The notes below the pieces were generated by a model that worked only from the letters and a program-made list of their open reading frames with translations, was not told the DNA's origin and did no database searches. 64,000 bases of DNA, taken from NCBI GenBank assembly GCA_024760545.1, contig CP060502.1, positions 1-64,000 on the forward strand. The letters are read 5' to 3'. The DNA is from Nitrospira sp. Lineage in GTDB: Bacteria > Nitrospirota > Nitrospiria > Nitrospirales > Nitrospiraceae. The position numbers were made by a program, and so were the translations under genes. Numbering within the stretch: the first letter of the stretch is position 1; every line of letters starts with the position of its first letter. Shown one piece after another: positions 9,784-18,335 of the stretch.

Positions 9784-9835
9784 CGCGCAGTGCTCCCGCT
9801 AGAGCTCATGAGCTTAGCGGGAGGTGAAGCGCGTC
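9782..9835 (+). terminator. hairpin terminator-like structure after the DUF4019 gene
   Basis: CTCCCGCTA (9793-9801) pairs with TAGCGGGAG (9815-9823), and the outer arms GACGCGC and GCGCGTC (9782-9788, 9829-9835) extend the stem. No U-tract follows, so it may act as a bidirectional or Rho-assisted end. Confidence 0.5.
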
Positions 9836-9927
9836 GGGTTATGAGGCTCCTGCCTGTTGCTCGATATCATGCTGAATGACCGTTCATCTGTGAACACGTT
9901 CCGGCGATATTTCGTGACAAGAACTCA

Positions 9928-10845
9928 ATGAACATGAATGGCATAAAGAGAAAAACGAGTATCGGCTCTATCCGAACGAACGACACGATGACCCACGGAC
10001 GACTCCGACTGTCGGGGATCGGGGTCATCAAACTGCGCGGCGGGGCACGCACTCCGGGCATTCCGAAAACGTGTGAGATCCTATCTAAAGCCGGACGCTG
10101 GTACGCCTCGATGACGATCCTGTGCACCCCCAGCCGATCCTGTGGCACCAAGGCCGCCGGCTTTGACTTAGGAACAGAGACATTCCTGACGCTCGCCGAA
10201 TCGAATGGGACCATTCGGACGATTGACAATCCGCGTGTCTTGCGAACCAGTCTCCCCGCGCTCACACACGCCCAACGGGCTGTCAGTCGGAAACAAAAAG
10301 GTTCAAAGAATCGCAAGAAAGCCGTCCGCCGCGTGGCCCGTATCCATCGTCGGATTGCCAATCAGCGACGAGAATTTCTCCACCAAACCAGTCATCGATT
10401 GGTTCAAGAGTACGGACTATTAGCGACCGAAGACCTCTCGATAAAGAACCTCACGGCGGTCGGCGGCCGCCGGAAACGAGGCCTCAATCGAGAAGTGCTG
10501 AGTGTCGCGTTGAGTCGGTTCCTCAGAATACTGGCGTGCAAAGCGGAAGAAGCTGGCAGCTGGTATGTCGCGTTGTCGCCTCGGACTCTCAAACCCACAC
10601 AGACGTGTCATCAGTGTGGCCGACAGGAGAAGAAATCCCTGTCGGACCGACAGCACGTCTGCCCCTGTGGGGTGAGATGTGGACGGGACGAAAACGCCGC
10701 GCGTGTCTTGGTCCATTGGGCGTTGATCGGCAATGCCCCGGGTTCGGAACGAGCCCGCTGTGGAGAGCCGAGCGCTGGCCTCGATCACACGATCGAGACG
10801 CAACTCAGCTCGATGAAGCAGGAATCTCCCTCCAGAGCCGCGTAA
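9928..10845 (+). pseudogene. decayed TnpB (IS605 OrfB) with N-terminal deletion
   Basis: The open frame (305 residues) covers the RuvC part: GFDLGTETFLTLA (first Asp), LLATEDLSIKNL (Glu), a zinc ribbon CHQC ... CPCGVRC and GRDENAARVL (last Asp). The usual N-terminus is missing. Its start motif EYRLYPNE is encoded at 9957-9980 in a different frame directly before the surviving middle part (GRLRLSGIGVIKLRG), implying a deletion of roughly 100 codons plus a frame change. Catalytic residues remain, so a shortened protein could still be made, but it is probably inactive. It sits between the DUF4019 gene and the 11-20 kb block and is a different subtype from the TnpB at the window start. Confidence 0.8.
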
Positions 10846-10905
10846 GCGGCTTGGTGGGAAAGGTTCAATACATCAAATAAGGAGGTCACCATCTTTCCCC
10901 AGCAC

Positions 10906-10940
10906 GGAATCCCCGCCGTTCAGGGCGGGGAGGATGTCAA
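10906..10940 (+). ncRNA. second TnpB right end / omega-RNA 3' hairpin
   Basis: 35-nt segment starting GGAATCCCCGCC and ending GGGCGGGGAGGATGTCAA, same layout as 631-665. The two stems differ by paired substitutions (CGGC/GCCG there, CGCC/GGCG here) while the ends and the TTCAG loop are kept, which supports an RNA hairpin under selection in the family. Confidence 0.6.
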
Positions 10941-10962
10941 TACCCGCAACGAAGAGAGTCTG

Positions 10963-11250
10963 GTGACCCCCCACCCACCCACCAACGACACATCGCCTTC
11001 TCAACCTCAGGCGCGGACACCCCGTTCTCCCTGGTATCAACACTGGAAAGATATTGCGGATATGACAATGAACATCCTCCCTCATGAGCCCCGCGTCAAA
11101 ATGATCGCCACCATGCTCGATCGCTGCGACATGGCTTATCAGAAGAAGGACGAAGTGGGATTCGTTCGGTTGAAAAAGCAGCTGCGCAATCTCATCAATG
11201 CGTCCAACCCGAGGCCGCCTAAACCTGCCTCACGACACCGAACCTCTTAA
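10963..11250 (+). CDS. small hypothetical protein
   Basis: 95 residues from GTG 10963; I do not recognise it. The N-terminal 25 residues are proline/serine-rich and disordered-looking. The centre (WKDIADMTMNILPHEPRVKMIATMLDRCDMAYQKKDEVGFVRLKKQLRNLINA) predicts two or three amphipathic helices, a fold compatible with a small adaptor. It lies directly behind the TnpB right end, which may have replaced its promoter. The spacing to the ATPase gene is 126 bp. Confidence 0.55.
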   Translation: MTPHPPTNDTSPSQPQARTPRSPWYQHWKDIADMTMNILPHEPRVKMIATMLDRCDMAYQKKDEVGFVRLKKQLRNLINASNPRPPKPASRHRTS

Positions 11251-11376
11251 CCAAGTTTGATTGGAATACCATCCTGTTGAAGACATATCCCCCTATGGGC
11301 CTGTCCACCTCCCACGCCGCCGCACCGCCCATAACGTTCGTACTTGATAATTCCACTCTTACCTAAGGAGCCTCTG

Positions 11377-12969
11377 ATGTCTTCCACGCTCATCGATCGC
11401 TTCCGAAAAGCGCTCAAGTCCAGCGTGCCACTGATCGCCATCACTACGCCCGATCCGGCAATGACCATTGCGAGTCTGCTCACCGTCCGCCCCGCCGAAC
11501 TGGTCGATGAGGACTACGCCGTGCTGCAGTGGGACACCGTCGACGGCCTCACCGTAACCGCCGCCGAAGACCAACTTTCTCCACATCCACCGCACCTCGT
11601 CAGCGACCAAGTGAAGACCGCCTTGATCAAAGATCAATCGATCGCCGCAGGCATCAAAAACCTCGCCTTCGCCCTGACCCACGCGAGAAAGCTGCCCTCG
11701 AACACCATGCTCTTCGTCCATAACGCCCATCGCTTTCTGCATGACACGGCTGTCATGCAAGCCGTCTGGCATCTCCGGGACCACTTCAAGAATACCGGCA
11801 ACACCCTAATCCTGCTCGCCCCTCATCTCAAAGTCCCGGTCGAACTCCTGCACGACGTCGTCGTTCTCGACGATCCCCTGCCGGGTCGCGAGCAGCTCCG
11901 CGACATCATCTTGCTCCAGTACGACAACGCCAAACAGACCAACGCCGCCATCCCCGACCCCGCTCCCGACCAACTCGATCACGCCGTCGATGCGGTCCAT
12001 GGACTGTCCGCCTTCGCCGCCGAACAAGCGATCGCCATGTCTTTTACGGCAAAAGGGATCTGCCTCCCCAAGCTCTGGGAGCACAAGTATCAAGCGATCG
12101 AACACACGCCGGGGCTGAAAATCTACCGAGGCGCCGAACGCTTCGACGATATTGGCGGGGTGACCCACATCAAACAATTTCTCCGGCAGATCCTCACTGG
12201 CCGCGCTAAGCCCGGCGGCGTCGTGTTCCTCGATGAGCTCGAAAAGGGGATCGCCGGTGCAAACAGCACCCACGGCGATAACACCGGCGTCTCGCAAGAC
12301 ATTCACAAGCAGCTCTTGGAATTCATGCAGAACGAAGATGCCACTGGCATCATCATGGTCGGCTTACCGGGGACCAGTAAGAGCATGGTGTCCAAAGCCG
12401 CCGGCAAGGAAGCCGACATCCCCACGATCGAATTCGATCTGGGCGGCGTCAAAAGCGCCAATGTCGGGGCCTCCGAGCACAATATGCGTCAAGCACTCAA
12501 AGTCATCGGCACGATCACGAACCACGCCCCTTTATTTCTCGCCACCTGTAATAGTCTGCAGGCGATTTCGCCGGAACTCCGGCGCCGATTCCGCCTCGGC
12601 ACGTTTCTCTTCCCCTTGCCGTCGCGCGAGGAACGGGAGGCCATTTGGTCGATCTACCAACGGAAGTACGAGCTCACCGAAGACCCGGGCAAGCTTCTCG
12701 ACGAGCAATGGACCGGCGCCGAAATACGCCAATGCGCCGATATCGCCTGGCGACTGAATATCTCGCTCGCCGAGGCTGCACACTACATTGTTCCCGTGGC
12801 GATCAGCGCCAAAGAGGGCATTGCGTCCCTTTACGACCAGGCTCACCACGCCTTTCTCTGTGCCAGCTATCCAGGTCCCTTCAACAAAGATCGCACCATT
12901 GATCCCAAACCCGTCCCCACTGGCCGACGGATGCGGACGATCGCACCCGCCAAAGAAGGCCAAGCGTAA
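11377..12969 (+). CDS. Ycf46-like AAA+ ATPase with permuted core (Walker B before Walker A)
   Basis: 530 residues from ATG 11377 with AAGGAG at 11365-11370. Residues 1-230 resemble the Ycf46-type N-terminal domain (PLIAITTPDPA, LQWDTVDGL, MLFVHNAHRFLHD, LKVPVELLHDVVVLDDPLP). The core order is abnormal: the Walker B-like VVFLDELEK (282-290) and its following helix come first, then the P-loop GLPGTSKS (329-336), then the sensor-1 strand LFLATCN (386-392) and the arginine-finger region ELRRRFR (400-406). In standard AAA+ proteins Walker A precedes Walker B by about 50 residues. All key residues seem present, so it should bind and hydrolyse ATP. First gene of a co-directional block ending at dnaN. 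I recall similar permuted ATPases in some large phages, unverified. Confidence 0.85.
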   Translation: MSSTLIDRFRKALKSSVPLIAITTPDPAMTIASLLTVRPAELVDEDYAVLQWDTVDGLTVTAAEDQLSPHPPHLVSDQVKTALIKDQSIAAGIKNLAFALTHARKLPSNTMLFVHNAHRFLHDTAVMQAVWHLRDHFKNTGNTLILLAPHLKVPVELLHDVVVLDDPLPGREQLRDIILLQYDNAKQTNAAIPDPAPDQLDHAVDAVHGLSAFAAEQAIAMSFTAKGICLPKLWEHKYQAIEHTPGLKIYRGAERFDDIGGVTHIKQFLRQILTGRAKPGGVVFLDELEKGIAGANSTHGDNTGVSQDIHKQLLEFMQNEDATGIIMVGLPGTSKSMVSKAAGKEADIPTIEFDLGGVKSANVGASEHNMRQALKVIGTITNHAPLFLATCNSLQAISPELRRRFRLGTFLFPLPSREEREAIWSIYQRKYELTEDPGKLLDEQWTGAEIRQCADIAWRLNISLAEAAHYIVPVAISAKEGIASLYDQAHHAFLCASYPGPFNKDRTIDPKPVPTGRRMRTIAPAKEGQA

Positions 12970-12987
12970 CCCCCCCACTCGACAATT

Positions 12988-12997
12988 CGTAATACCC
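12988..12997 (+). promoter_or_regulatory. CGTAATACCC motif
   Basis: Third full copy of the recurring 10-mer, 15 nt before the next gene start and just ahead of its GAGGAG ribosome-binding site. Confidence 0.35.
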
Positions 12998-13012
12998 AGA
13001 GAGGAGATTTTT

Positions 13013-13942
13013 ATGACCACCACGACGGCCATGCCCCCCACTCAAGACCTCACGCGTGAACAATTGTTCTCCAAAGCCGCGTGCATGACCCTCTCCATCC
13101 ATAAAGTCGGCTTCTCTCGCAAAACCAAAGTCGCCATCAAATCCAAAGCCGACCAGACCCTCGTCAAACGCACCAAATGGATCATCGATTGTCCAGAATA
13201 TCGCGCCATCACGCGCCTGGATGACAGGGTCAAGCGTGACTGTGAAAAATTCAAGCTCCCAGCCACGATCGGCCGTGGCATGATGCTGATCGCCGCGAAG
13301 GATCTCATGGAGGTCTACCGCATCCTGGACGAGTACCAAATGCAGCGTCATACGCTCATCGACACGTTCTGCAGCGTCTACCTGGAACGCAAGCTGGAAG
13401 CCAAAGACAGGCTGAAAGATTTGTACGTCGAAACGGAATATCCCACATTGGCTGAAGTCCGCGACAAATTCCGCGTCGATATCCAATTTCTAACGTTCGA
13501 TCTACCCGGATTCCTGCAGAATGTTGATCGCACCCTCGCCCAGCGGGAACGAGAAAAGATGGCCGAACTCTTCAAAGGATACGGCGAAGAAATCCGAGGA
13601 GGATTACGCGACATGCTGCAAGGGCTGGTCGATCATCTTCTTGGCGCACTCTCCTCCGAGAGCGATGGCCGCCCCAAGACCCTGCGCGCCGCCGCCCTCA
13701 CCAACCTGACCGAGTTCCTGACGACATTCGACCGCCGGAACGTCACCGACGACAGCGAACTCGATAAGGTCGTCACACAACTCAGGAACACCCTGGCCGG
13801 GATTACCCCGAAAGGGTTGAAAAAAGATCTTCAATACCAAGAGATCATTCGAACCAGCCTCCAGTCCGTTCGCGCTCAACTCACCAGCCTGGTTGTGCCA
13901 CAAGCCACCAGGCGCATTCTCACCAGCCAAGACGATCTCTAA
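13013..13942 (+). CDS. helical protein of unknown function, partner of the permuted ATPase
   Basis: 309 residues from ATG 13013 (GAGGAG at 13001-13006). No catalytic motif is visible. Composition and periodicity suggest an almost wholly alpha-helical protein with long amphipathic helices (IGRGMMLIAAKDLMEVYRILDEYQ; REREKMAELFKGYGEEIRGGLRDML). It lies 43 bp behind the AAA+ gene, a position typical for a substrate or adaptor partner. A relation to DUF3150, which I recall next to AAA+ genes on plasmids and phages, is possible but unverified. Confidence 0.7.
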   Translation: MTTTTAMPPTQDLTREQLFSKAACMTLSIHKVGFSRKTKVAIKSKADQTLVKRTKWIIDCPEYRAITRLDDRVKRDCEKFKLPATIGRGMMLIAAKDLMEVYRILDEYQMQRHTLIDTFCSVYLERKLEAKDRLKDLYVETEYPTLAEVRDKFRVDIQFLTFDLPGFLQNVDRTLAQREREKMAELFKGYGEEIRGGLRDMLQGLVDHLLGALSSESDGRPKTLRAAALTNLTEFLTTFDRRNVTDDSELDKVVTQLRNTLAGITPKGLKKDLQYQEIIRTSLQSVRAQLTSLVVPQATRRILTSQDDL

Positions 13943-13975
13943 CCCGAGGAGCGTAATAAACAAGAAGAGGGGATC

Positions 13976-14497
13976 GTGACAACAACCCCACGATCCCCGA
14001 CCATGATGCACCCAGTCGCCCTGACATCGTCGCCGCACCAATCGCGTATCAGAAGACCCCAGGACGTCCTGCTCTATCTCAGGACTCTTCGCCTCAACAT
14101 TCCGCCCGGCGACACGATCCTACTTGCGCTCGACCAACACCATAGCCCGGTCGGTCGGCACTCCTTTCCCTATACCCCACTCCATCCCCTGGGACCGACA
14201 CCCCAGGACGTGTTCAAGATCGCCTTCACGCAACGCGCGAACCGACTGATTCTCGTCTCGTCACACCCGCGGATTCGACGAGGCGCCTTTACCCCGACTG
14301 ACGATCAACTGAATTATGCCGCCCAATGTTCACTGGCCGGGCAACTGTTGAATCTGCCGCTGGTCGATCATCTGATGCTCAACGAAACCGAACTGGAGTC
14401 CTTGCTCCTCAATTTCCACGACAAGCTCTCCCGCTATGCCTTGCGCTATTCGCAGCAACAGGCCAATCCCTTATTGATAAACCTATGCCCAAATTAG
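13976..14497 (+). CDS. RadC/JAB-like domain protein with lost metal site
   Basis: 173 residues from GTG 13976 (AGAGGGG seven bases upstream). The fold signature of the RadC JAB1/MPN domain is clear: DVFKIAFTQRANRLILV, then a degenerate metal motif SSHPRIRRGAFTPTDDQL, then LAGQLLNLPLVDHLMLNETE. Active JAMM proteins have HxH at the first position and an upstream glutamate. Here the first His is Ser and the Glu is not apparent; only the second His and the Asp remain. It is likely a non-catalytic scaffold. The primase gene starts inside its end (13-bp overlap), so the two are translationally coupled. Confidence 0.7.
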   Translation: MTTTPRSPTMMHPVALTSSPHQSRIRRPQDVLLYLRTLRLNIPPGDTILLALDQHHSPVGRHSFPYTPLHPLGPTPQDVFKIAFTQRANRLILVSSHPRIRRGAFTPTDDQLNYAAQCSLAGQLLNLPLVDHLMLNETELESLLLNFHDKLSRYALRYSQQQANPLLINLCPN

Positions 14498-15516
14498 ATG
14501 AGACGCTCGTCACGCAGGCTCGACAAATCGACCTCATCCGCTACCTGTGCGCCATTGGCCACCAACCGGTCTACGCCAAACCCCACAAAGCGCTGTTTCA
14601 TTCTCCGCTTCGGGAAGACCGTAACCCCTCGTTTACCGTGTCCTACGTCGATGGCGCCTGGAAATGGATCGACTGGGCTCGCGATACCCATGGCGATGGC
14701 ATTGACCTTGTGATGGGCTTAAAACGAGTCGATTTTCAAACCGCCGTCAAAGACCTGCTCGGCGCGGCAGCATCCACGCAGCCAGTACGCAAAGACCTTG
14801 CGCCGCCGGTCCTGACACCACACGACATCAGGCGCCTGTATTGCAGATGGCGCGAGGATATGACTCCCGAACGCACGTTTCTGATCCATCAATACTTCCT
14901 TCACCGTCACCTGGCATTCCCACAAGAACTCGGCATCGTGTATCTCGACATCACCGTCGATGCGGACGGCCTGACACTGCCATTTCTTGGCATCCCAACA
15001 CCGTCAGCCAATCCGCGTACGATGACCGCCCTCGAATGTCGGGCCCTCGACGAAACAACCAAACCCAAGCTCTACCGACGACGGACGTTCGGGCCCAAAA
15101 CCCTCTGGGTCATTCGACGTCCCTCGCCAGGATTACTCGTGACCGAAAGCGTGCTCGATTGCCTCGCCGGCAACCAGTTACTCCAGCATCAGCTCTCTCT
15201 CTGCGCGCTGAATTCCATCAACCTGATTGACCAGCTACTCCCATGCGTCCGCCAACTCCAGCCCAAGACCGTCTACCTCGCTCTGGATAATGACCAACGG
15301 AAACCACAGCGCGGACAGACTCCTGGACAAACCGCGCAGCACAAAGCCTGCACGATGTTAGTAGACGCTGGCCATCGCGTCGTCGAAGTCCGTCACCATA
15401 CTCACGCAAAGGTCAAGGATCTCCACAAGCTCCTCCTGCACGATCCGATGCCCATCACGCTCCAAGCACTCGAACGACAGGGCACAGTCCATACGCCGAC
15501 AACCCATCGCCCGTAA
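14485..15516 (+). CDS. DnaG-like primase with Toprim domain
   Basis: 343 residues from ATG 14485. The N-terminus resembles the CHC2 primase finger region (ALFHSPLREDRNPSFTV ... GDGIDLVM) but the zinc-binding Cys/His are absent. The Toprim domain follows, with the glutamate in LLVTESVLDCLAG and the paired aspartates in TVYLALDNDQ. Toprim primases of this kind make RNA primers for plasmid or phage replication. Overlap with the preceding RadC-like gene and the helicase gene 49 bp downstream support a replication operon. Loss of the finger is also seen in some plasmid primases. Confidence 0.8.
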   Translation: MPKLDETLVTQARQIDLIRYLCAIGHQPVYAKPHKALFHSPLREDRNPSFTVSYVDGAWKWIDWARDTHGDGIDLVMGLKRVDFQTAVKDLLGAAASTQPVRKDLAPPVLTPHDIRRLYCRWREDMTPERTFLIHQYFLHRHLAFPQELGIVYLDITVDADGLTLPFLGIPTPSANPRTMTALECRALDETTKPKLYRRRTFGPKTLWVIRRPSPGLLVTESVLDCLAGNQLLQHQLSLCALNSINLIDQLLPCVRQLQPKTVYLALDNDQRKPQRGQTPGQTAQHKACTMLVDAGHRVVEVRHHTHAKVKDLHKLLLHDPMPITLQALERQGTVHTPTTHRP

Positions 15517-15565
15517 CGCACTGACCCGTCCCACATTCCCTTTGTACAGACCATGAGGAGGCTGT

Positions 15566-17695
15566 GTGTCACACGCCACGCCGATCACCGTCCCGCTCGC
15601 GCACTTTCTTGAAACCTTCTCCGATGCACTCTGCACGACCACCGCCAATCAGCTCACCCCGCAATTTACCCCTGAAGTCCTTGAGGCCGCGCGTCCGACC
15701 TTGCGGCAATTTGGCGAACCCCTCTATCCGGCCCAAGCCAACGTGGCCACCGCGCTGGCTCATGCGTTCCACACCCACAACAGCGCCATTTGCTCAGCGG
15801 AAATGAGCACCGGGAAGACCCGCATTGGCACCGCCGTCGCCGCCCTGCTCCGCTCTCATCGGACCCTGATCTTTGCCCCACCCCACTTGGTCGGGAAATG
15901 GAAAGACGAAATCCAGACGCTCCTTCCGGGCGCCCATGCAGCCATTCTGCGGAGCATCACCGATGTGCTCCAGTTCGCCACCCTCCCGACAGACGGACGC
16001 TGGCCGCTCTTCGGCATTCTCAGTCGCGAGCGAGCAAAACTCAGCTACGCCAAGCGTTGCGCCATCAACCCCAAGGTCACCCGGATTGATACACGTACCT
16101 TTCATCATTTCCATTGCCCCCAGTGCGGCATCCGCATCGACGATAAGGACGGCATCCCACAAACCCCCAGGAGCCTCAAGCCAGGAACACACTGCACCGC
16201 ATGTCAGAGCCCGCTCTGGACCTACGATCCCAACGGCCCACGGCGCGTCGCCCTGGCCGACTACCTTGGGAAAAAGCATCCCCGACTGTTTGATCTCATC
16301 CTGGTCGATGAAGTGCAGGAAGAAAAATCGATTGGGAGTGCCCAGGGGCTCGCCTTCGGCCTGTTGGTCCAAAAATGTCGACGCGCCCTCGCGCTCACCG
16401 GCACCCTGACGTCCGGAAAGTCCACCTCGATCTTTCACATCTTGTGGCGCATGAATCCGGCACTCAAAGCCGCCTTCAAACACACCGACGAACCACGGTG
16501 GGTGGACTTGTACGGCACATGGGAAACCCGCACGACCGAAGAAGACATCCACCGGGTGCTGCTCGTCGGCAAAGAATCCAAACGGCGCGTCCATGTCACC
16601 GTTCGCGAACGCCCCGGCATCTCCCCGCAGATCATTCCCCACCTGGTCTCCAACACAGCCTTCTTTCAGTTACGAGATCTTGGTATCGCACTCCCGCCCT
16701 ACACAGAACACGTGCAAGAATGCCAGTTCTCTTCACAACTACACGACAACTACGAACGGCTCAAAAATGCGGCTCGCCAATTCATTCCCATTGCCCGACG
16801 CAACAAGGATGGACATCTCTTCAGCAGCCTCGTCCAAGCATTATTGGCTTACCCAGATCGCGCCACCCAAGGCGAAACCATCACCAATCGCGACGGCGTT
16901 CCCGTCTTTACGTTAGACCCGCTTCCAGAAGACGTCGTGCTTCCCAAGGAACAGGCCCTCATCGATCTCATTCTCCGCGAGCGTGCACAAGGACGACGCG
17001 TGCTCGTCTACTGCACCCACACGCAAACCAAAGACATCACAACACGCCTGCAACGACTCTTTGAGGCCGCCGGCCTTCGCAGTTTGATCCTGACCTCCGC
17101 CGTCACCCCAGAACGACGCATGAAATGGATTACCGATCACACCAAGAAAGGCCTCGACGCCCTCATCTGCAACCCCAAATTGGTATCGACCGGTTTAGAT
17201 TTACTCGACTACCCCACCATCGCCTGGATCGAAGTCGACTACTCCACGTACCTCGTGCGCCAAGCCTCACGTCGTTCGTGGCGCATCAAGCAAACCCGCC
17301 CGGTCTATGTGCACTACTTTCTCTACAAAGGCAGTGTGCAAGAACATGCCTGGGCACTCGTCGCCGCAGGCATCAACGAAGGCCTCAAAACCGAAGGGGA
17401 TCTCACCGCGGAAGGACTCAACCAATATCAGCAACCAGATGACCTGATGACCCAGCTCGTCAAACAAGTCCTGGATCGCAACGCCTCGGTCCTCAGCGCG
17501 GAAACCATGTTTGCCCAGCTGGCAACGCACTATCAACAAGATCAGGCCAGCGACACGCCGGACATTCCAGAGCCTGTCAGTGCGCAGACGTACCAGGATA
17601 CACCGCCTGAGCTGCCACTATTGATTCAGCCAACGACCAAAACCAGCAAGCGGAACCATGACGCCAACATCCAACTCAACCTCTTTGCGGCCTAA
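15566..17695 (+). CDS. SNF2/DEAD-type superfamily 2 helicase with zinc ribbon
   Basis: 709 residues from GTG 15566 (GAGGAGG nine bases upstream). Motif I is AEMSTGKTRIG (about 78-88), motif II LVDEVQ (about 245-250), and motif III-like ALTGTLTSGKS follows. A four-cysteine insert (CPQC at about 184, CTAC at about 211) lies between motifs I and II. The C-terminal RecA domain (VLVYCTHTQTKDITTRLQRLFE ... LVSTGLDLLDYPTIAW ... RQASRRSWRIKQT) is complete. SNF2-like relatives remodel nucleoprotein or drive plasmid/phage replication. It is followed by a hypothetical gene after 4 bp. Confidence 0.85.
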   Translation: MSHATPITVPLAHFLETFSDALCTTTANQLTPQFTPEVLEAARPTLRQFGEPLYPAQANVATALAHAFHTHNSAICSAEMSTGKTRIGTAVAALLRSHRTLIFAPPHLVGKWKDEIQTLLPGAHAAILRSITDVLQFATLPTDGRWPLFGILSRERAKLSYAKRCAINPKVTRIDTRTFHHFHCPQCGIRIDDKDGIPQTPRSLKPGTHCTACQSPLWTYDPNGPRRVALADYLGKKHPRLFDLILVDEVQEEKSIGSAQGLAFGLLVQKCRRALALTGTLTSGKSTSIFHILWRMNPALKAAFKHTDEPRWVDLYGTWETRTTEEDIHRVLLVGKESKRRVHVTVRERPGISPQIIPHLVSNTAFFQLRDLGIALPPYTEHVQECQFSSQLHDNYERLKNAARQFIPIARRNKDGHLFSSLVQALLAYPDRATQGETITNRDGVPVFTLDPLPEDVVLPKEQALIDLILRERAQGRRVLVYCTHTQTKDITTRLQRLFEAAGLRSLILTSAVTPERRMKWITDHTKKGLDALICNPKLVSTGLDLLDYPTIAWIEVDYSTYLVRQASRRSWRIKQTRPVYVHYFLYKGSVQEHAWALVAAGINEGLKTEGDLTAEGLNQYQQPDDLMTQLVKQVLDRNASVLSAETMFAQLATHYQQDQASDTPDIPEPVSAQTYQDTPPELPLLIQPTTKTSKRNHDANIQLNLFAA

Positions 17696-17699
17696 CACG

Positions 17700-18275
17700 A
17701 TGACCACTGATAACCTCATTCGCATCTCCACAGAAGGATACGACGCCATTGTCGAATCCTATGCGGTCACCCCTAACACACACGAAGTCTGCATGCTGTC
17801 CATCGCCGGACAACCAGACGCCATCAAAGCCCTCCGAGCTGCGCTGAGTATCGGGCTCACCGTCAAGATCACCGGACTCGGAGACATCCACTGGCCCAAA
17901 CAAGCGGACTCCGTCTTTACGTTCGTACACAAACGACTCCCCTCTGGCGCTGTCGCAGCGCTCTGGCTCCCTCAACTCGGCACCTCCGTCGGCATTCAAC
18001 ATGACACGAAAGCGTACATTCTGCAGCGACACCACAGAGCCGAGACGCCACCGCTCAACTTCGTGGCCATCCTTGATCGAGTCCTCTCTTGCCCCATTCT
18101 CAAAGATTGGGCGACTCCGCTCTGGACCGCTGCACAGCAACACCAATGGGTCCGCCCGCTCCACACCTATAACTGCATGGCGTGGGAATTCCATCCCCAG
18201 ACCGAGGCCATCATTGAATGGCTACAGGCCTACCTACGCACCACCACAGAGGCCGCTCCTCAAGTAGCGGCATAA
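17700..18275 (+). CDS. hypothetical protein in the replication block
   Basis: 191 residues from ATG 17700, only 4 bp after the helicase stop, so it is almost certainly co-translated. I do not recognise it. Several beta-strands are likely in the first half (EVCMLSIAGQPDAIKALRAAL, VKITGLGD), and the second half contains tryptophan-rich helices. No cysteine pairs, nucleotide-binding or nuclease motifs are visible. Position suggests an accessory replication or DNA-binding factor. Confidence 0.65.
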   Translation: MTTDNLIRISTEGYDAIVESYAVTPNTHEVCMLSIAGQPDAIKALRAALSIGLTVKITGLGDIHWPKQADSVFTFVHKRLPSGAVAALWLPQLGTSVGIQHDTKAYILQRHHRAETPPLNFVAILDRVLSCPILKDWATPLWTAAQQHQWVRPLHTYNCMAWEFHPQTEAIIEWLQAYLRTTTEAAPQVAA

Positions 18276-18335
18276 CGGATTATCGGGATCAACCCGGACA
18301 CACCATCTCTTTCACCTTTAACGGACAGACACTTC

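Noticed and set aside
15794-16642. 282-codon minus-strand frame inside the helicase gene
   Set aside because: Shadow of the helicase; no recognisable fold or ribosome-binding site.
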